Notes: a model not told the origin generated them from the sequence alone. Shown: positions 1-8,934, counted from the stretch's first letter. The stretch is DNA of 41,782 nucleotides from Myxococcaceae bacterium (GCA_016926755.1 JAFGNZ010000117.1:1-41782); one strand, 5' to 3'. Translations and numbers: made by a program.

Positions 1-1
1 C

Positions 2-85
2 ATCGACAACTGGACGCTGCTGACGGACCTGAGCCTCATCCTGAAGACGGTGCCCGTGGTCATCACCGGCAGCGGCGCGAGCTAG
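2..85 (+). CDS. Sugar transferase, C-terminal end only
   Basis: The window opens inside a gene whose last 27 residues read IDNWTLLTDLSLILKTVPVV and end in GSGAS before a TAG stop. This matches the conserved C-terminus of bacterial sugar transferases, the polyprenyl-phosphate glycosylphosphotransferases that start exopolysaccharide or O-antigen repeat synthesis at the inner membrane. In that family the tail reads roughly DNWSL..DL.ILLKTV. The catalytic part lies outside the window, so the substrate cannot be told. A weak inverted repeat (GGCCGC at 85-90, GCGGCC at 110-115) follows the stop and may help termination. The family call rests on this tail alone. Confidence 0.6.
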   Translation: MDNWTLLTDLSLILKTVPVVITGSGAS

Positions 86-167
86 GCCGCATCAGCAAAG
101 TCCGTTAAGGCGGCCCTCTGGGAGAGATCATCCGCCCTCCCTCTGATAGGAGCGGATCGACAAAGCC

Positions 168-248
168 ATGTTCGGGATGGACTACGACATGGGAGGCTAC
201 ATCGAAGAGGTTCGCATCAAGCGCGCTGCGTCGCGGAAGACCCGGTAG
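168..248 (+). pseudogene. Possible remnant of a LamG-like domain tail
   Basis: A 26-residue frame begins MFGMDYDMGGYIEEVRIKRA and ends at TAG. Two stop codons lie in frame just upstream, so no longer protein can be read. The stretch GGYIEEVRI resembles the closing strand of LamG / concanavalin-A-like lectin domains (G.IDEVRI). It could be the tail of a decayed surface protein, or chance similarity. No ribosome-binding site is evident. The rest of 86-316 shows nothing that I can name. Confidence 0.2.
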
Positions 249-316
249 AAGGTACGCCCGAGCCCGAGCACCGTCCTGACGGTGGCAACCCACACCTGGC
301 CGATCAAGGAGCACGC

Positions 317-763
317 TCATGTGCGAAGGCGCGCAAATTCCTCGATGGCCGTGAGTAGATCTTCTCGGACGGGATCATCGCCAGGGAGCTGATTCCCTGG
401 TTGCCCCAGAAACGACTCGACGCCCGACAGGACGGCCCTGTACATCGGGGTGGCTTCCACCTCACCCAGCAAGGTCGTGCCACATCGGACGGCAATGAGA
501 CCCTTCTTCGTCCTCTGGAAACGAACGGCGAAGGACGAGTCGGTCCCAATGAAAGTGTACTCGCGTTGTCCTTCCTTCAGGAACCTCTCCAGGCCATAGA
601 GGAGGTCCGTGATGGCGATGGCCAGCATCATCGCCTGATCCGGCTTCTTCCCTCGCGAGGTGCAGATCCCCTTCTCACCAGCAATGGTCATGTGCCCCAG
701 GTCGAAGCCCGACCGCGTAGAAGCTGTGTGCCCATCGGCCCATTCGCATTGGAAGCGAAACAT
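317..763 (-). CDS. Putative immunity protein for the locus A toxin
   Basis: This small cytoplasmic-looking protein of 148 residues has no signal peptide or membrane segment, and I do not recognise a named domain. It starts 9 bp after the stop of the upstream lipoprotein toxin gene, and a GAGGGGATGGA stretch just before the ATG serves as ribosome-binding site. The two genes are therefore almost certainly co-transcribed and probably translationally coupled. A small soluble protein directly downstream of a polymorphic toxin is the standard place for the cognate immunity protein, which would bind and block the toxin tip. Its codons look less GC-biased than the neighbouring housekeeping genes, as is usual for exchanged tip/immunity cassettes. 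The role is inferred from position. Confidence 0.65.
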   Translation of the reverse strand: MFRFQCEWADGHTASTRSGFDLGHMTIAGEKGICTSRGKKPDQAMMLAIAITDLLYGLERFLKEGQREYTFIGTDSSFAVRFQRTKKGLIAVRCGTTLLGEVEATPMYRAVLSGVESFLGQPGNQLPGDDPVREDLLTAIEEFARLRT

Positions 764-772
764 TCCATCCCC

Positions 773-2059
773 TCACTTGACCGGGAACAGGGTGATGACC
801 CGGTTGGCATCGTCGGAGTCCACGACCATCCGCACCAGGTCTTTCCGGCCATTGATCGTAATCTTCATCTGGAAGGTCTGAATGCGGATGCTGGGAGGTG
901 AGATGCGATTCCCATTCTTGAGGATCTCCTTGGCGGCCTCCTGGAGTTGAGCGCGGGTCGTACCTGGTGCGAAGAGGTCACCCGGGCCATTCGGATGATT
1001 GCCTGTGATGTGCCTGGCTTCGATGTGTTGCCAGCCCTCTTTCAGATTCCCGTCCTCAATCCGTGGGGGCGTCCGCTGCGGAACCCGCCAGCTTCGCACG
1101 GTGGCGGCGCCACCACCGGGTCCCTGGCCCGTCATAGCCACTGCCGTGGGAGCCAGGGTAATGGTGATGATGCCCTCGGCGGAAACTGCCACCGCGCTCA
1201 CCTGTCCTATCTCCGAAAGAGTGAGGCGCAGTTGTGAGGCCCCCAGTGCCGCCGCCTCCGAGAAGCTGGGCAGCATCGTCAACCGCGAGGCCAGCGACGC
1301 CGAACCCCCGGCCACGCCGTGGCTCACCACCACTGTCACCGCGAGGACGAAGACGCGGGCCACCTCCGGTCCCACCCGGTTCGCGAAGCGCTTGCTGGCG
1401 CGCTCCAACTCCTCCCAGGTCGTGGCCCGGTCGGTGGCCCACTTCAACACCCGGCTCGCATCCACCAACTCCAGGAACGTCTCCACTCCCAGGTAGATCA
1501 ACAGGGCTGCTGAAACGATCGCCGCCGCCTTGGTGAACACGGGCTCGGGGTTGGCCGCCAAGACGGCCCAGGAGATGAGCCCCGTGGCGATCACCGTGTA
1601 GAAGAGCTGGGGGGCCAGCGTCTTCTCCACCGCCTTGGAGATGCTCTCCTTGAGGGGATCGATCGACAGGCCTAGGGCTACCCCCAGTTTGTCCCACTGG
1701 CTCAAGCCCATCACGTCGTCGAGCAGCGAGAGGCAGGTTTCCCTGCGCTGGCCTGGCTCGCAGATGCCGCCGTAGCTCTTGCTCATCAGACTCTGCCAGC
1801 GGGTGTCCGGGTCATTGCCGGGGTAGGAGGCGCGCACCAACCAGCCTTGCTGGGGTGGGCGAAGAGTGAGGGGAACCTCCAGCACCAGGTGCGTCAGCGC
1901 TTCCTCGAACGCTTCAGCGTCCACCTTCACGGACTTGTTCGAGGGAGGCCGGTGCTCCAGAGGCTCCCCCTGGCCCGTGTCGAGGCGCACGACACGCTGG
2001 GAGGCACACGCATTGAGCAGCGCCAACAGCACGACCGCAGCGGGCAGGCGAGATGCCAT
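773..2059 (-). CDS. SitA-like lipoprotein polymorphic toxin (locus A)
   Basis: The product is 428 residues. The N-terminus, with lipobox LNAC and lipidated Cys18, marks a lipoprotein. I chose the ATG at 2059, which follows GGAGGG and sits just ahead of this signal; an upstream extension would bury it. The middle has hydrophobic stretches (roughly residues 150-200 and 240-262) and is collinear with the locus B toxin: both carry an ATT(W/F)E....A..RF...G.E.AR.F.L block and later a T.TA.AM-like block. The last 87 residues form a different tip, starting GWQHIEARHI and ending ANRVITLFPVK. The (V/I)IT.FP ending recalls BECR-fold RNase toxins, but this is only suggestive. The architecture fits SitA-type toxins of Myxococcus, lipoproteins passed between cells by TraAB-dependent outer membrane exchange. 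The downstream gene is the likely immunity partner and the upstream gene a broken DUF2381. Confidence 0.75.
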   Translation of the reverse strand: MASRLPAAVVLLALLNACASQRVVRLDTGQGEPLEHRPPSNKSVKVDAEAFEEALTHLVLEVPLTLRPPQQGWLVRASYPGNDPDTRWQSLMSKSYGGICEPGQRRETCLSLLDDVMGLSQWDKLGVALGLSIDPLKESISKAVEKTLAPQLFYTVIATGLISWAVLAANPEPVFTKAAAIVSAALLIYLGVETFLELVDASRVLKWATDRATTWEELERASKRFANRVGPEVARVFVLAVTVVVSHGVAGGSASLASRLTMLPSFSEAAALGASQLRLTLSEIGQVSAVAVSAEGIITITLAPTAVAMTGQGPGGGAATVRSWRVPQRTPPRIEDGNLKEGWQHIEARHITGNHPNGPGDLFAPGTTRAQLQEAAKEILKNGNRISPPSIRIQTFQMKITINGRKDLVRMVVDSDDANRVITLFPVK

Positions 2060-2091
2060 GAGACGCCCTCCAGAGCGAGGAGGGTTCCAGT

Positions 2092-3014
2092 CTACGGGAA
2101 CGTCACACCCGTGACGATGACGCTTCGGGTCCCATCCGCATCCCACAACTTGAGCGTGAAGCTGCTCCGGGTCTCTGCCTCCGTAGCGTCGGCCTCGATC
2201 ACCACGTGCGGGTCCGTCGCGCCGGGGCTGAGGGGCTCAGCTTGCCAGGGTGGGTACACCCGCAGCGGGCGGCGTCCTGCCCCACCAACTCCGCTCTGAC
2301 CACTCGCAAGGGCTGCATTCCCTGGTTGGCCCTCAGCCGCACCAGGACAGCCACCGTGCGGGTGGAGCGATAGCTGAAGACCCGCATCACCTCGGCGGCA
2401 TTCCCAGGGTGCTTCCCGATGCTGAAGGTGATGTCCTTGGGAGGGATCCCCTTGTCGTCCATGAGCCCAGTGGCCACCAGGCCCGTGAGTCGCCCGGGAC
2501 TCGCCTTCTCGGCGAGCAGCCGCCTGTTGTCCTCCTGGCACTGGTGGAGCTGGGTGCCCGTCTCCTGCACCTCCTGCTGGTAGGACTCCAGGGTGCGCTT
2601 CTCGCGGTACACCTCCACGAGGGGCTCCACCTATCCGGGGGACACCACCAGCCAGAAAGCCGCGCTTGCCGGGGCCTCTCCATCCTTGAAGCGTGCCGTC
2701 AGCCGGAAGCGCTCTCCCGGCATCACGCGCCCCGAGGGCACCAGCCGGAGCATGGTGTTGCTCGCCTCCACCAACGTGAAGCGCTCCCGCCCGTCCACGG
2801 TCACTTCGTTGCTGAGGAACTCCGCGCCGTAGAAGAGGAGCGCGGTGGACAGCTCGGGACCGATGCACAGCTCGGGCACTTCTCCGGTGGGCTCCGCCTT
2901 GAGCTCGATGCGCCGTGTTCTCGGTTCGCAGGGGACGGCTCGGGGTTGCGCGGTGGCACTGGCGCCCACGAGAAGCGCCAGCGCCAGAAGAGCGGCGGGG
3001 GACGGGTCGAACAC
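2092..3014 (-). pseudogene. DUF2381 family gene broken by a stop and a frameshift
   Basis: Read on the minus strand, this is a nearly full-length member of the DUF2381 (TIGR02268) family, common in myxobacteria. A GTG start at 3014 follows an AGGAGG site and opens a signal peptide. Typical family motifs follow: ELCIGPELSTALLF, VDGRERFTLVEA, PGERFRLTARFKDG, then VEVYR..RTLESYQQEV. Two lesions split it. An in-frame TAG at 2631-2633 falls between VVSPG and VEPLVEVYR, perhaps from a CAG glutamine codon. A one-base indel lies near 2265-2285, after which the true C-terminus (YPPWQAEPLSPG to IVTGVTFP) continues in another frame to a stop at 2092. The gene ends 32 bp before the locus A toxin. Function of the family is unknown. 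Two separate lesions argue for real decay, though sequencing error is possible. Confidence 0.75.
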
Positions 3015-3387
3015 GGAACAGAACCTCCTGAGTGGGGGCGCGGCGTAGCGTCCTGGGACGTCGCCTCTACCACGCCTTCCCGCTCAAGAGCGCCGCTCGC
3101 TCCGGGGGCTTCGCCTGGGTCAGCCTCCCTCGAAGCGATCCACCGCTCTCACAATCCCATCGTTCACCACCCTCGCAGTGTCGGCCGTGGAGCCACTCTC
3201 CATCTTCAGTCCGGGATCGTCGTCAGCGGGGGCACGAAGTCCGCCCGAACTGGCAAACTGGCGCGGCCCGATCCGAGCGCCGCGACGATACCGCCGCGAC
3301 GCCCTTTGCCCCGCCATTCCGCGTTTCGCCGCGCCGCTGCCTTCTGCGCGCGTCTCCCTGCCCGAGCCAGGCCGGCGCCGCGCTGGC
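3015..3387. other. Intergenic stretch without a supported gene
   Basis: This 373-bp stretch lies between the start of the broken DUF2381 gene and the 3' end of the outer membrane protein gene. It should contain the promoter for locus A. Short open frames exist on both strands, but none has a convincing start, a ribosome-binding site or a family motif. I see no clear terminator or repeat. Confidence 0.4.
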
Positions 3388-4839
3388 TCAACCCGGGGCG
3401 ACGCCCGCGACCAGGTAGAAGCGGAACTCGCCCGAGTTGACGCCGTAGGCCACGTCCACGCCCACCAGCGGCAGCACGATGCTGCGCAGGTACAGGCGCA
3501 GGCCCACGCCCAGGCCCTGCGCCAGCGTGGCGCCGTCCAGCCCGCCCTCCGCCTCCTCCAGGTAGCCGCGCACCACGCGCCCGTTCACGTCCCGGAGCAG
3601 CTTGTCCTCGGGCAGGGTCCGCCACATCATCAACCCCGTGTCCGAGAAGCCCACCCCTCGGAACGACAGCGACTTCACGGTGAAGAGCGGGAAGTGGTAC
3701 TCGGCCGTGAAGGACAGCCGGGTGTCGCCGCGGAACTGCCGGTACAGGAAGCCCCGCAGCGAGTTGCCTCCCACCACCAGCTCCTGGTGGAAGGGCAGGT
3801 CCAGGCCCGCCACCGCCTCGCCGCGCAGCACCAGGTTGTGCTCCTCGAAGAAGCGCAGGCCATGCCGGTACAGCAGCCCGAAGCGCTTGTAGCGGAAGTT
3901 GCTCCACACCCCCGGATCCGAGAACTCCAGCGAGCCCTCGATGTTCAGCCCCTCCATCACCGCGTGGAGGTTCTGCCGCGTGTCGACCCCCACGAACAGC
4001 CGCAGCGAGGTGTCGCGCTGCGCCGCGCCGGGCTCGAACGCCGGCTCCGTCACCGGGGCGTCCGTGCCCGGCGCCTGGGCGTCGATGAGCATCAGCCGGT
4101 ACTTGGCACCCACCCGCACCCGCTCGGCGATCATCACCGACAGCTCCCCCGCGGCGGAGGCCGAGTTGAGCCGCGTGCGGCGTGCCACCTCGGGCTCGTC
4201 CTGGCTGGCGCCCAGCCGGTACTCCTCCACCCGATCGCTGCGCACCTGGCCCTCGAAGCTCAGCCGCAGCGGCGGGAAGCCGAACAGGTTCGGATCCAGG
4301 TAGCCCACGAACAGGCCGCTCTCCGCCGTGCTCACCTGCAGCGCCGCCGCGAACTTCTTGCTGCGGCCCCACAGGTTGCTCTCCGCGTACAGCACCCCGC
4401 CGCCGATGTTCGAGTTGGACACCGAGAAGGTGGGCGCCACCACCCACGAGGCCTTGTCCTCCACCTGGAGCACCACGCGCACCCGGCCCTCTCCCGTGGC
4501 CTGCGTGCTGACACGCACCTCCTTGAAGAGGCCCGTGGCGAGGAGCCGCCGCTCCACCCGGAGGAGCTCCTCCTCGGTGATGGAGTCGCCTGCATCCAGA
4601 CGCGAGTACGCCCGCACCGTCTCCGGCAGCGTCTTCTCCATGCCGAGGGCTGTCACCTCGTCCACGATCATCCGGGCGGGCGCGGGCGGAGGGACTTCCA
4701 GGAGGGAGGGCGGGATCTCCTCGACGGTGAGAGGCGGCTGTGGGGCAGGGGGAGAAGGCTCCGCCGCCTGGGCGTCGACTCGCGGGGCCTGAAGGCCCAG
4801 CATCAGCGCCACGCACCCTCCCACCCATCGTCTCTTCAT
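3388..4839 (-). CDS. BamA/TamA (Omp85) family outer membrane protein
   Basis: The product is 483 residues from the ATG at 4839, which is followed by a signal peptide (MKRRWVGGCVALMLGL...VDAQA). Residues about 55-130 look like one POTRA-type domain (DAGDSITEEELLRVERRLLA, then TGLFKEVRV). The rest is a beta-barrel with a strong Omp85 signature near the C-terminus: LVVGGNSLRGFLYRQFRGDT, then AEYHFPLF. The last residues (FRFYLVAGVAPG) form a terminal strand. BamA has five POTRA domains and about 800 residues, so with one visible POTRA this is a short member, closer to TamA-like or FhaC-like insertion and secretion proteins. Likely jobs are outer-membrane protein insertion or translocation of a partner. 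It is transcribed away from the peptidase gene at 5046, and the 206 bp between them should hold both promoters. Confidence 0.8.
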   Translation of the reverse strand: MKRRWVGGCVALMLGLQAPRVDAQAAEPSPPAPQPPLTVEEIPPSLLEVPPPAPARMIVDEVTALGMEKTLPETVRAYSRLDAGDSITEEELLRVERRLLATGLFKEVRVSTQATGEGRVRVVLQVEDKASWVVAPTFSVSNSNIGGGVLYAESNLWGRSKKFAAALQVSTAESGLFVGYLDPNLFGFPPLRLSFEGQVRSDRVEEYRLGASQDEPEVARRTRLNSASAAGELSVMIAERVRVGAKYRLMLIDAQAPGTDAPVTEPAFEPGAAQRDTSLRLFVGVDTRQNLHAVMEGLNIEGSLEFSDPGVWSNFRYKRFGLLYRHGLRFFEEHNLVLRGEAVAGLDLPFHQELVVGGNSLRGFLYRQFRGDTRLSFTAEYHFPLFTVKSLSFRGVGFSDTGLMMWRTLPEDKLLRDVNGRVVRGYLEEAEGGLDGATLAQGLGVGLRLYLRSIVLPLVGVDVAYGVNSGEFRFYLVAGVAPG

Positions 4840-5045
4840 GGCTCGTTGCACGCGCACTGCTCTCCCCTGAGTCCCCGGTCCGCTTGGGGGCGGAGCGAGG
4901 CGTGAGGGTAGCACGGGTGCGCTGTGACTCACCGGTGCAAGGGCCTCATCCACCGGGAGCTCATGTCCTCCAACAGCATGAGGGAATGTCGCCCCAGGTT
5001 CTCAGGTTGCCGGGCCGCAGTCCTCCCTCTTCGGAGAAAGCACTT

Positions 5046-6503
5046 ATGAGCAAGACGACCCGCCTTGCCGGGGCCCTCGTGGCCGCGCTGCTGGCGCCGC
5101 AGCTCCAGGCCCACGCCAGTTCCAATTTCGAGCTCGAGCCCGTCGCGCCTACCGTCGCGGCTCCGGCCCCCCAGGAGAGCGCGTCCGACGAGGACGCCGA
5201 CATCCTCACCCGCATCCGTGCCCTCCCGGGGGTGGTGTCCGCGGTGGAGCTGAGGAGCCTCCCGGGCGCGCGCTTCTTCTCCATCGAGTTCGATCAGCCG
5301 GTGGATCACCAGCAGCCCCAGGGGCGGCGCTTCCTCCAGCGCGTGACGCTGCTGCACCGCGCCGAGGCTCGCCCCATGGTGCTCGCCAGCACCGGCTACG
5401 GCATCTCCATCCGCGCCTCGCAGCGTGAGCTGACGTACCTGCTCCAGGCCAACCAGCTCACCGTGGAGCACCGCTTCTTCGGGCCCTCCACGCCCCAGCC
5501 CACCACCTGGGAGCACCTCACCATCGCCCAGGCCGCCGGGGACCATCACCGCCTCGCCGAGGCCTTCAAGGCCCTCTATGGCGCGAAGTGGGTGTCCACC
5601 GGCGCCAGCAAGGGCGGCATGACGAGCGTGTACCACCGCTTCTTCTACCCGGGAGACGTGGACGCCACCGTGCCCTACGTGGCCCCGAGCAGCCAGGGCC
5701 CGTATGACGCGCGCTACGTGAAGTTCGTGGCCGAGGCGGGCAGCGATCCGGCGTGCAACGAGAAGCTGAGCACCTTCCAGAAGGCCGCCCTCCTGCGCCG
5801 CGCCGAGCTGCTCCCGCTCGTGAGCGCCGCCTACGAGCCCCTGGGCATCACCTTCAACCTCCTGGGCCTGGAGCGCTCGTTCGAGTTCGCGGTGGTGGAG
5901 CTGCCCTTCGCCTTCTGGCAGTACGGCGCCCAGCCGCTGTGCGCCTTCATCCCGGCCGCGGACGCGCCGGCCGCCGAGCTGTTCGACTTCCTCGAGTACG
6001 TCGTCGGGGTCGGCTACCTCGCCGGTGACGGCTTCATCACCTACTACGCGCCCTACTACTACCAGGCCGCCACCCAGCTCGGCGCGCCGCGCGTGGACGA
6101 GCGCCACCTGCACGGGATGCTGCGCTACCCGCGCCAGGACGTGGTCTTCAACTATCCGCCCTACGACGTGGAGAAGCCGTTCGATCCCTCCATCATGAAC
6201 CAGGTGGAGCGCTGGGTCCTCAACGAGGGCCAGCGCTTCCTCTTCATCTATGGAGGCAATGATCCCTGGTCCACCGGCGCCTTCGATGTGCGCGAGCGCA
6301 ACGACGCGTTCCGCCTCTGGGTGCCCGAGGGCAACCACGGCTCCAGCATCCTCGCGCTCCCCGAGGCGGAGCGCACCCTGGCGCTCGACAAGATCGAGGC
6401 GTGGATGGGGGTTCCTGTCCTCCGCCCAGGGGCGCTGCGCGCGATGGAGGGCGGCGAGCTGCCCTTCGATCCGCCGAGCCGCGAGGAGCTCTTCCTGCGG
6501 TAG
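5046..6503 (+). CDS. Secreted S37-family peptidase (tripeptidyl aminopeptidase type)
   Basis: The 485-residue protein begins with a signal peptide (MSKTTRLAGALVAALLAPQL...HAS) that fixes the ATG at 5046; CGGAGAAAG upstream is the ribosome-binding site. It matches the PS-10 / S37 serine peptidases first described in Streptomyces, alpha/beta-hydrolase enzymes that release tri- or tetrapeptides from protein N-termini. The nucleophile motif GASKGGM puts the serine at residue 188. The acid is likely the Asp in IYGGNDPWS, and the histidine the one in PEGNHGSS, giving a complete triad. The Tyr/Phe-rich insert around YYAPYYYQ is typical of the family. The enzyme would be exported and could serve the predatory, protein-degrading lifestyle of myxobacteria. 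It converges with the next gene: the two stops share TAGCGCTA. Confidence 0.85.
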   Translation: MSKTTRLAGALVAALLAPQLQAHASSNFELEPVAPTVAAPAPQESASDEDADILTRIRALPGVVSAVELRSLPGARFFSIEFDQPVDHQQPQGRRFLQRVTLLHRAEARPMVLASTGYGISIRASQRELTYLLQANQLTVEHRFFGPSTPQPTTWEHLTIAQAAGDHHRLAEAFKALYGAKWVSTGASKGGMTSVYHRFFYPGDVDATVPYVAPSSQGPYDARYVKFVAEAGSDPACNEKLSTFQKAALLRRAELLPLVSAAYEPLGITFNLLGLERSFEFAVVELPFAFWQYGAQPLCAFIPAADAPAAELFDFLEYVVGVGYLAGDGFITYYAPYYYQAATQLGAPRVDERHLHGMLRYPRQDVVFNYPPYDVEKPFDPSIMNQVERWVLNEGQRFLFIYGGNDPWSTGAFDVRERNDAFRLWVPEGNHGSSILALPEAERTLALDKIEAWMGVPVLRPGALRAMEGGELPFDPPSREELFLR

Positions 6504-6505
6504 CG

Positions 6506-7879
6506 CTACAGGGAGCGGACCCGGGCGCGCAGCTGCGCGTCCTCGGGGAGGCCGAACCGGCGCACCACATCGTCATAGGTCGCCAGTGAGGCCTCGAGCC
6601 GGTTCATCTTCCACAGGAGCTCGGCCTTGCAGGCGAGCCCCCGCGCCACCTGCTCCCGTAGCTCCTCCTCGCGCGCTCCGCCATAGCGCCGGTCCAGCTC
6701 GTCGAAGGCGGCCACCTCCTCCTCGCGCCGGTTCAGCCTCCCCAGGAACACGCCCTTGTAGGAGAGCGCCCGGGCCACCCGGACACGCACCGCCACCGGC
6801 TCGCCCACGCCCCCATACCGGGAGACCATCGCGTCATAGACGGCCACGGCCTCCTCGGTGCGTTGCAGGTTCCCCAGGACGACGCCCTTGTAGAGGAGCG
6901 CCTCGGCCGCCGCCTCGCGCAGCGCCGGCTCGCTCGCGCCGTCGAACCGCCGGAGCACCTCGTCGAAGGTGGACAGCATCTCCTCGGAGCGGTGCTGCTG
7001 CCGGAAGAGCGCGGCCTTGTCGAGCAGCGCCCGGGCCACGCGCGCCCGCGCCCCCGGCTCGCTCGCGTCGCCCTGCTGGTGGATCACCTCATCCAAGGCG
7101 GCCAGCTCCGCCTCGCTCCGCTCGAGCAGCTCCAGCGTCCGCTCCCTGCCCGAGCCCGCCGCGGCCACCAGGTCGCGCAGCCGCGGCTCCCGCGCTCCGC
7201 TGAAGTGCTGGAGCAGCGAGTCGTAGGTGGCCAGCGCCTCCAGGGGCCGGTTCGAGAGCCGAAAGAAGATCGCCTTGCTCAGCAGCGCCACGCCCGCGGT
7301 GTCACGCAGCACGGCGTCGCTGGCCCCGCCATATCGGCGGAACACCTCGTCGTAGAGCGGCAGGGCCTCCTCGAGCCGCTCCAGCTCTCCCAGCGCCTCC
7401 GCCTTGGTGAGCAGCGCCCCGGCCACCGCCACGTGCAGCGCCTCGTCGCCGGGCCTGTCATAGCGCCGGAGCAGCTCGTCGCTGACGGACAGCGTCTCCT
7501 CGGGCCGCTTCAGGCCCATCAGGGCATGGGCCTTGTGGACGAGCACCTTGGCCACCAGCTCGCGCAGCCTCGCATCGTCGTACCCGGCGAACCGCTGGAC
7601 CGCGTCATCGCAGGAGGAGAGGGAGTCCGCGAAGCGCCCCAGCTGCCCCAGGGCGATGGCCTTGCCGATGAACGCCCGGGCCACCTGCGCGCGCAGCGCC
7701 GGCTCGCTGGCCGCGCCGAACCGCTGGAGCACCTGGTCGCAGAGGGACAGCGCCTCCTCGAAGCGGTGCTCGTCCAGCAGCGCGTTGCCCCGGTCCACGA
7801 GCGCGCCAGCCGCCTGCTCGGGCGGCTCCGCTTCGCTCGCTCCATCCGCCCGTCGGCTCACTTCATCCTCGTCAGCCAT
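6506..7879 (-). CDS. Tetratricopeptide-repeat protein
   Basis: The 457-residue soluble protein consists almost wholly of tandem helical repeats of about 45-50 residues. Each contains variants of A..LY.KA..LG.L.R.EEAL..YD.(V/L)..R(F/Y)G.A.EP.LR..VA. At least eight units can be followed, from about residue 28 to the end. The start at 7879 is preceded by AGAGGACC. No signal peptide or catalytic motif is visible, so a cytoplasmic scaffold or protein-protein interaction role is likely. This long-unit TPR type recurs in actinobacteria and myxobacteria as uncharacterised proteins. It is divergent from the gene at 8026 and convergent with the S37 peptidase. Confidence 0.8.
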   Translation of the reverse strand: MADEDEVSRRADGASEAEPPEQAAGALVDRGNALLDEHRFEEALSLCDQVLQRFGAASEPALRAQVARAFIGKAIALGQLGRFADSLSSCDDAVQRFAGYDDARLRELVAKVLVHKAHALMGLKRPEETLSVSDELLRRYDRPGDEALHVAVAGALLTKAEALGELERLEEALPLYDEVFRRYGGASDAVLRDTAGVALLSKAIFFRLSNRPLEALATYDSLLQHFSGAREPRLRDLVAAAGSGRERTLELLERSEAELAALDEVIHQQGDASEPGARARVARALLDKAALFRQQHRSEEMLSTFDEVLRRFDGASEPALREAAAEALLYKGVVLGNLQRTEEAVAVYDAMVSRYGGVGEPVAVRVRVARALSYKGVFLGRLNRREEEVAAFDELDRRYGGAREEELREQVARGLACKAELLWKMNRLEASLATYDDVVRRFGLPEDAQLRARVRSL

Positions 7880-8025
7880 GGGTCCTCTCGCCGTTCCCCT
7901 GAAGCCTGTCCGCTCCCCCGGGGCCCTGTCCAGCGTGAGCTGCGCGGCCCGGGGCCGGGCTTGCGTTCCGAGCCCGAAGCTTCGAGAGTTCCCGGCCGCG
8001 CGGAGAACCGCTGGAGGTTACGTAC

Positions 8026-8889
8026 TTGAAGAAGGTCTTGATTGGCGTCGGTATCGGCTGTGGGGTCCTCATCCTCGTGGGTGTCATCGCGCTGGTGGCC
8101 GGTGGCATCTGGATGAAGGGCAAGGTGGAGGGGATGGCGGAGGGCGGCGAGAAGATGCAGAAGCAGGAGCAGCACATCACCAGCCTGAACCAGAAGTATG
8201 CGTTCGAGGAGCCGCCGAAGGGCAAGCCGCTCCCGCTCGCGGAGGATCGGCTCGAGGACTACTTCGCCATCCGCAAGTCACTGACGCAGGTGTTCGCCTC
8301 GTACGAGCAGAGGATGAAGGAGTTCGAGTCCTCGACGGGGAAGCAGGCGGACCTCAGCAAGGGCTTCGAGGCGCTCGGCACGGTGATGGGGATGATGGCC
8401 GAGGTCCGCGAGAAGTGGCTCGAGCAGCTCGACGCCCAGAAGATGTCCCCCCGCGAGTTCCACGCCATCACCGCCGCCCTCTACAGCTCGAACTGGGGCA
8501 AGGCGAAGGGGCAGATGAGGCAGAACCAGCGCGCGGCGCTCGAGCAGGTGAAGCTGGGCCTCGAGAAGCAGGCCAACGATGAGAGCCTCCCCGCCGCCCA
8601 GCGGGAGCGTGTCAGGAAGCACCTGGCGATGATCGAGAAGCAGCTCGCCGCGATCCCGCCTGCGACGACCGAGCCGTCCGAGGCGGAGAAGATCCACACG
8701 GCGAACGCCGCGCTTTACGAGAAGTACAAGGCGCAGATCGAAGAGGGCATGAACCCCGGGCTCGACGCGTTCCTCGTGGGAGACAACAATGGGTTGGGCA
8801 AGGCCTTCGAGGACGCAATGGGGGAGGACGCCCTGCCCGAGCTGCCCGCCGAGGAAGAGCTCCCCGCTGACGAGGCCGCGGCCGAGTAG
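8026..8889 (+). CDS. Membrane-anchored protein of unknown function, TTG start
   Basis: The product is 287 residues. The start is a TTG at 8026, chosen because a GGAGG at 8012-8016 sits at ideal spacing and the membrane segment (VLIGVGIGCGVLILVGVIAL) begins two codons later. No ATG lies in a comparable place. After the single N-terminal helix the protein is charged and helical, with coiled-coil character around residues 80-240, and it ends in an acidic tail (ELPAEEELPADEAAAE). I recognise no family. The topology suggests a short cytoplasmic N-terminus with the bulk in the periplasm. The AbrB-type gene begins 45 bp downstream on the same strand, so they may share a transcript. Confidence 0.75.
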   Translation: MKKVLIGVGIGCGVLILVGVIALVAGGIWMKGKVEGMAEGGEKMQKQEQHITSLNQKYAFEEPPKGKPLPLAEDRLEDYFAIRKSLTQVFASYEQRMKEFESSTGKQADLSKGFEALGTVMGMMAEVREKWLEQLDAQKMSPREFHAITAALYSSNWGKAKGQMRQNQRAALEQVKLGLEKQANDESLPAAQRERVRKHLAMIEKQLAAIPPATTEPSEAEKIHTANAALYEKYKAQIEEGMNPGLDAFLVGDNNGLGKAFEDAMGEDALPELPAEEELPADEAAAE

Positions 8890-8934
8890 GCCTCCCTCGT
8901 GGGGCCGCCCGCTGCACGGCGGCTCCGCTCGGGC

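Noticed and set aside
2092-3014. Two or three separate small genes instead of one broken DUF2381 gene
   Set aside because: The pieces join into one family-length protein in order. The central piece has no ribosome-binding site and begins mid-domain.
4740-5045. A longer S37 peptidase starting at 4740
   Set aside because: The signal peptide and ribosome-binding site lie at 5046. The upstream extension overlaps the start region of the divergent outer membrane protein gene.
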